Shown here in pieces: positions 59,073-64,000 of a stretch of DNA of 64,000 nt (the stretch's first letter is position 1; each line of letters starts with the position of its first letter). The stretch comes from Flammulina velutipes. Its lineage: Eukaryota > Basidiomycota > Agaricomycetes > Agaricales > Physalacriaceae. The notes beneath the pieces were generated by a model. It worked only from the letters and a program-made list of their open reading frames with translations, searched no databases and was not told the origin of the DNA. Location of the stretch: contig CM022372.1 in the NCBI GenBank assembly GCA_011800155.1, positions 3,100,001 through 3,164,000 of the forward strand, written 5' to 3'. A program made the position numbers and the translations under genes.

Positions 59073-59759
59073 TTATGCTCATCTTCAGTAATTATTCTTC
59101 CCCCTCGTTTTGGTTAGCTATCTTGGACCCACCCTGGACTCGTATACCATCGTACTGTATCTGATCTAATGCTTCTTCTACCTACGTATTCAGTACTCAG
59201 TCGCACCTTTTTGTTAACTTCACATGAATCACCCACGAATTACGCCACATTTCATTCTCCTTCTTTAGCGATATCCCCGGAAGATGCGGATTCGATAGTC
59301 GGAAACTTCTTGGAAAATTTCCAATATCTCGGCAGTGAAATAGACTCTGCGATCACGATCGAGGGCGGAATTTGAGAGGGCACACGACGCGTGTGTAGTG
59401 CGGAGATTGACGATCAAGGCGCGTCTTGCCACCGCTGGAGGGAGCCATGGGTCGCTCACTACTGGGAGGCATGAAAAGAGGGAGACTTCCATACAACGAA
59501 TCGATATGACGCGTTGAGTAAGCTTTCATTCATTTCGTTGAAAGGCACGGGTGGTTCGCGCGCTTCTATGGAGATTACAGAGGACCCCTTTTACTGAGCT
59601 CAAGAAACTACCTGTTTCTCACTGTCTGTGTCCGTGACTCGCCCTCCCATGCTCTTCGCTCTGCGATGATCCGCGGAGTTGTGGAAAACATATACTTACG
59701 TCTCGTAGCTCTACAGATTTGACACTTGGCATTGATTCTTGTAGACAATCTGAATTGAA
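59073..59759. other. Intergenic stretch, no gene seen
   Basis: 3' flanks of two convergent genes. No recognisable coding frame. Confidence 0.35.
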
Positions 59760-60800
59760 TCATGACTTGGGCGCTACACAGTCCAAGGAACAGCGAACCA
59801 CCCTCTGGTTAGCCGGATCTGCTCTCTTGACGGCGCCTTCCACAGACTGAAAGATATCTCGCTCGATGAACAAGACGCTCCCGTCCTTCTTGATCAAAAT
59901 CACCGTCGAGAGACGCGTTCCATACATCCTGTCCTGGGGTGCTAGTTTCGGATTCGGGATAACGAACGGTGCCACTTGGATAGTATGCCGGAGGTCTGAG
60001 CGCTGCTCTATTGGCCGGGGATCCTGGTCTCTTCAGGACATATGTGAGTACACGAAGGTGAGTAAATTCCAACGGAAAGATGGACGCACGTCATCATGTG
60101 GAAAAGACGCTCTGTAAGCTCTTCTTCGCTCGTGTCGGCCTTTAGGATGGAGGCAAACGTGGTTTTACCGTTTTTCACTTTCGGCCAATCCTCTCCCCCT
60201 TGGGATTGGATTCCGTTGGAGAAACAGCCGCATGATCTGTCTGGGGTACTAGAAGTTATGGTGCCACCTGCACCATTGTTTGATATGAACAAAGCGTCGA
60301 ATGTTACCGGCGCATTTGTCGTAGATGGGGCAAGCAATAGCATGTTGAAGCCTGCGAATTGAACATCTTGTCGTATCAGCCGGCGAGAATCCTCTTGGAG
60401 CGGCAGGGAGCCTTCTGATAGTAGAAACGAGGACACGAGGGTTCCTCGGGACGAGTCGAAGGTTTGATATGGTTCCGTGATATTCGTACTGGGGTGCGGG
60501 TCAAGAGGCGTCTATTTCGAACGATGTGTGGACGTACAGAAGAGCAATATGTCCGGTCTCTTTATTCAAACCTAACCAGCTACCGCCGGCCTTGGTGTCA
60601 ATCCCTGATAAAATTTTCCCTGAGCTTGATCCACGCTCAAAATTGTGGAAGCAGGCGTCTTGTGTGGGTCGCGTGAGATACTCATCGCGATTCGCACAGA
60701 GCACACTGCATATTGGGGGATCAGGATAAGCCGAAAAGGATCAAGCATATACATACAGCGCGTAGTCCGGATGTTCAAGTGTCCAGAATACGATGCACAT
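59760..60800 (-). CDS. TANGO2 / NRDE-family protein
   Basis: Starts at ATG 60800 (MCIVFWTLEHPDYAL). The NRDE signature is VLCANRDEYLTRPT, followed by GIDTKAGGSWLGLNKETGHI and, in the next exon, TNITEPYQTFDSSRGTLVSS. Later motifs are FNMLLLAPS, ISNNGAG and the C-terminal YGTRLSTVILIKKDG with FIERD. The starting Met-Cys fits the family, whose Cys2 is conserved. About 300 residues in four exons. TANGO2 proteins are cytosolic or mitochondrial, with suggested roles in Golgi organisation and heme or acyl-CoA handling; the biochemical role is unsettled. Stop at 59760-59762. Confidence 0.9.
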
Positions 60801-61875
60801 TTCGCCGGATGATGCAAAGACAGCTAGTTCCAAGGTTAGGTGAGACGGGAGGCGATCCAGAAGGCGGATGAAGACGATAGTTCAAGTTATAGCAGCGGGA
60901 TGGATAGGCGCTCAGACGACAGCTGGATCAAGTCCCGTACTTTGAACTAGGGTGCAGTCGTGAATGTAGCTGTACAAAGGCCGGATCTACCCCGGGTAAG
61001 GACATCCGATCATCAATCCTGGCGTCTGCCTCGAAGTGCGATAGTGAATGGACTCCGTGCAAATTCACGCGTTCGTTTGGTGTCAAGGGCGAGGTTGGAT
61101 TACTCGTCTTCTCGGCGCCTCTAGACAGCCAGAATGAACCCCGGAAAAGAGCTGTTGCTACATGTCAGTATTAAGTACTACACGCATCCAAACCAGTACT
61201 TACCAATTCTCCTCGGTGATAACAGTCTTCCGACAAACTTAAATGTCCGCCAGAAATATTCATCTCGGTATAATCAGGACATGAGGCAATGCAATTTCTG
61301 TTAGTTATGTAGATTAAGGATACGCCACATCAATTCCCGCCATCTGACTAGGGAAGTACGCCGAACGTATATGTCAGCGGTACCGGAAAGTCGCTCTGAC
61401 GCACACTGCAACGGATTCTATACGAAGTATCCTATTAAATAAAGGAAAATGGCTTATTAATACAAAGCTCAAACGCACGTGGCAGCGATCAAAAGCTCGA
61501 AAGTCAAGTCAAAGTACTCATTTGCCGCTACCGGGGTACACCATAACTGCCACGACCTTGCTGATATGTTTACTTGTATACTATAGAGATATCCTGTATG
61601 AGAAAAAAATAAGCAGTATCTAACAAAGACATTGAGACATCAATTTTGTGGCGCCATCCGTGGCTGAATACAGTTACAAGTAGCATTGGGCTTTGCAAGA
61701 AAACACAGTACACTACTAAATCTAAGATAACTAGCTATTTAATATAACAGAAATTCAGAGCCCGATTCCCTCCCGAAGGCCAGGCCCTTAACCGCTACAA
61801 TCACTGTCCTGGAACAATATCACTGATGAGCTGCGTAGTATGTGGCGAAGGTAGTCATATGTTTGTTGACAGTGA
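60801..61875. other. Intergenic stretch, no gene seen
   Basis: Upstream region of the TANGO2-like gene. Between about 61748 and 61810 a tRNA-like A-box (GTAGCGGTTAAGG on the minus strand) occurs, but no complete cloverleaf can be drawn. Confidence 0.35.
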
Positions 61876-62310
61876 CCACGGGGCTCGAGAGCACCCATCG
61901 CAGATGGGTGCGGCAGAGCGCGTTCTATATGTCCCTCTTGCACGGGATTTCAAGTCAGAAATGATTCCACGGGGCTCGAGAGCACCCACCAGAGGTGGGT
62001 GTGGCAGAGCATTTTTTTAACAAATACGACAAATTACTGGGTTGTAAGTTATATGCATGTTATTGGTATCAATCTCACTGTGGCGCAGTGATGCCCACGG
62101 GGCTCGAGAGCACCCATCGTAGATGGGTGCGGCAGAGCGCATCCTTCTTACATATGGGCTTCCCGCTGGGTCGTCAAGGGGTCCACGGGGCTCGAGAGCA
62201 CCCACCGGAGGTGGGTGCGACAGAGCACTAAGTTTCTAACGTTACAGATACAACACATTTGTTTGACTCTAAGTTCATAGTTATCGGTATCAATCATAAT
62301 CATCTGTGGA
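61876..62310. repeat. Two tandem 219-bp units, four covarying hairpins
   Basis: Four copies of a 45-bp motif start at 61876, 61967, 62095 and 62183. Each begins CCACGGGGCTCGAGAGCACCC and ends in GGCAGAGC or GACAGAGC. The loop is three bases and the inner stem about nine pairs. Copies 1 and 3 pair CCCATC with GATGGG; copies 2 and 4 pair CCCACC with GGTGGG, so both sides of the stem changed together. The outer GCTC/GAGC can also pair. The spacer following copies 2 and 4 is related, so the array is a tandem duplication of a two-hairpin unit. Confidence 0.75.
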
Positions 62311-62922
62311 TGCATGTATACTATGGTAAACTGCTCAATGGAAAGGCCCGTGATCCCACGGGCTATCCTGCTAGTTAATACTAATAGCACCGGGTGCAAA
62401 TTTCGCATCTTCGGGCTTTCCGGTTTTGGCGCCTGTGAATCCCCGTCTCGTGGAAGTCGAGCATTATATGTAAACAATCGCGTTTATGCCCTTTTTTGAC
62501 TGATGCTCTATTCCGAAATATAATTCATCGTCCAATAGGGCTATATGTCGCTACATATAATTGTCAGGCAGTAGTAGCCAGCGCTTGTGTAGCCTGTGCG
62601 ATATCTTGAGAATGACATAGTATAAGATGCGCCTCGTCAGTCAATGTATACACATCGCCACAAACGCCACACATATCAGATATTTCTCCAAGGAAGTAAG
62701 TTCTTGATAGTGGCGTGCAATTAGTCCCTCGGCATGTTTTCAGGTACGATCCATTCGCGTACGTGAGAATAGAATAACTATATTGAATTCTCTGGCTTGG
62801 TGGAATTCAACAAAACATACCTCCCCTGGTCGGTGCACCAGGATATAATGTGGAGAAGGACGCATGAGTAGCCTTCCTCTTCAGTTGAATGCACTCAAAT
62901 ACCGGAGTGTAACATCCATCAT
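62311..62922. other. Intergenic stretch, no gene seen
   Basis: 3' flank of the Fic gene and downstream sequence after the hairpin array. No feature supported. Confidence 0.35.
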
Positions 62923-64000
62923 CAACTATTCTTGTTGACGCGACTCACTGCTCCTGGAGTCTCGGTCAAAGTCGAAACCTTCTCAATCGACGCATGCATT
63001 CCCTCGACGATACACTGGATCATTGGACCATGATTTTCGAGGTACGCCTACGCCCATGAATTGAGATGAACATCACAAGCTGTAAACCAACTAACCTGAT
63101 TAATACCGTTCGTGTAGGCAACTCGAGAGGATGACGGTATTGATATAGGTGGATAACCATGCAACATCAGAGGAATCGAGGCGATCAGTCGACAAGTGCG
63201 CCCGTTGCCGTCCTACAGGGCATACACATTTGTTGAATTGAGCCAAGGCAAAGGAGACGACGACATACATTGAATGGGTGACATCTCGCCAAGACCAAGT
63301 GAAGCCAGCTTGCAATCGCAAACGGATTCTCCCACTTCTCGAGCCAAAACTGTGCGATCAGATCAACGCACGTTCTCATCACATCCGGACGAAGAGAAAG
63401 ACAACTCGCCTGTACCGTCTTGCAGATGATGAGTAGTTCACCATCTACAGCAAAATGAGGACAACACTGTATGCCATCGCCATTGCCGCTGTCAATGAAG
63501 ACCGTCTTTCTCGTTATGCTTCGTGTATGACCCGGCGGTATGTAAGTTTTGTCGAACCTCGCGTTGTCCATCAGTCGAGCGTGAACAGCGCAAATGGTTT
63601 CTGGAGTCAAGGTTGTTATGTCTTCGGTGATAGGGCGCAGTAAGTCGTAAGCCTGGACACGGGTCAACCCTTGTCATTCGTCGAGTAGACGACTGAGCCT
63701 ACAGAGAGTGTGTCATTCAGAATCTCCTTGATCCATGCTTTGTCGTGTGTTTTGCTATCTGGAAGTGTCTTTACGGTTCCCTCCGTCATACCTCTTCGAA
63801 TGAGGTCTTGCGTAGCCTCGAGATATGTTCGTCAGGCTAGAGTTGAGTCGGAATAGGTACGAACCTCAACAGTCATGAGAAAAACGCCCTCAATCTGATT
63901 AGTTTCGATTGCGACATCGTTGAGATACTTGCGAAAGAGAGACGATCCTGGAGGGAACGACGACTGCCATTCGAGTTTAATGGCTTCGTGTCCTACAGGG
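62923..64000 (-). CDS. Fic-domain protein with built-in inhibitory motif (5' end outside the window)
   Basis: Exons read from the window edge leftward. The N-terminal region has AIETNQIEGVF, which fits the [S/T]-x3-E-[G/N] inhibitory helix motif (TNQIEG). Then come DKAWIKEILNDTLS, an in-frame intron, AYDLLRPITEDI, YIPPGHTRSI and WENPFAIASWLHLVLARCHP. The catalytic loop HPFNDGNGRTCRL is split by an intron between Asn and Asp (about 63240). A short helical tail ends at 62923. Fic enzymes transfer AMP or another nucleotide to a hydroxyl of target proteins; the catalytic His and the anion-binding loop are both present. Position of the inhibitory motif ahead of the core resembles class II Fic proteins. 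Membership and complete sequence need the missing 5' part. Confidence 0.85.

Noticed and set aside
61748..61810. tRNA-like sequence on the minus strand
   Set aside because: An A-box-like stretch is present but no B box at the right distance and no cloverleaf.
63640..63700. Apparent frameshift or stop in the Fic gene after VVYSTNDKG
   Set aside because: A GTAGGC...TCCAG interval of about 50 bp spliced between NDTLS and AYDLL restores the frame without any error.
1..64000. CRISPR arrays, bacterial operons, ribosomal RNA
   Set aside because: None found; repeats and gene structures are eukaryotic in type.

Overview
The window looks like nuclear DNA of a filamentous basidiomycete, most likely an agaricomycete. 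The support is: genes split by many introns of about 45-65 bp with fungal donor sites (GTAYGT, GTRAGT), an intron-bearing tRNA-Ala, a NACHT-WD40 NLR, a base-exchange phosphatidylserine synthase, and a KDZ-type transposase of the kind expanded in mushroom-forming fungi. Nothing looks bacterial or viral. The window splits into an accessory, repeat-rich part (about 1-48 kb) and a quieter part of ordinary housekeeping genes (about 48-64 kb).

Left part. Positions 1-2600 hold an intron-rich region of unknown function with a three-times repeated exon block. A host gene starts at 3133 and is cut by a 13.9 kb KDZ DNA transposon at 4903-18800, flanked by a perfect 8-bp target duplication. The rest of the gene resumes at 18809 and ends at 19032. 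The transposon carries an apparently intact KDZ transposase (5216-9180) and four or more cargo genes: a two-SAM-like-domain protein, a small basic protein, two small proteins built on RNase H1 N-terminal-like domains (one with a C-terminal membrane anchor), and a long acidic/proline-rich protein on the opposite strand.

Middle part. Downstream are a tRNA-Ala with a 24-nt intron, a decayed copy of it, a relic of an NLR 3' end, a partial copy of the interrupted host gene, and a nearly complete NACHT-WD40 NLR (23136-27793) with one apparent frameshift. From 20.7 to 51 kb the same host-gene fragment and its flanking repeat recur in the same orientation and in various states of decay. Among them sit a 1.34 kb almost perfect palindrome (31734-33073), an NmrA-like reductase, a BEM46-like hydrolase pseudogene, a small secreted protein and a proline-rich zinc-knuckle protein.

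Right part. These genes look ordinary: a kexin-like protease without a membrane anchor, a small zinc-knuckle protein, a PTDSS-type phosphatidylserine synthase, a Zn2Cys6 transcription factor, a TANGO2/NRDE protein, a tandem array of covarying hairpins (61876-62310), and a Fic-domain AMPylase that runs off the right edge. Exon boundaries are my own reading of splice signals and frame, so a few junctions may be off.
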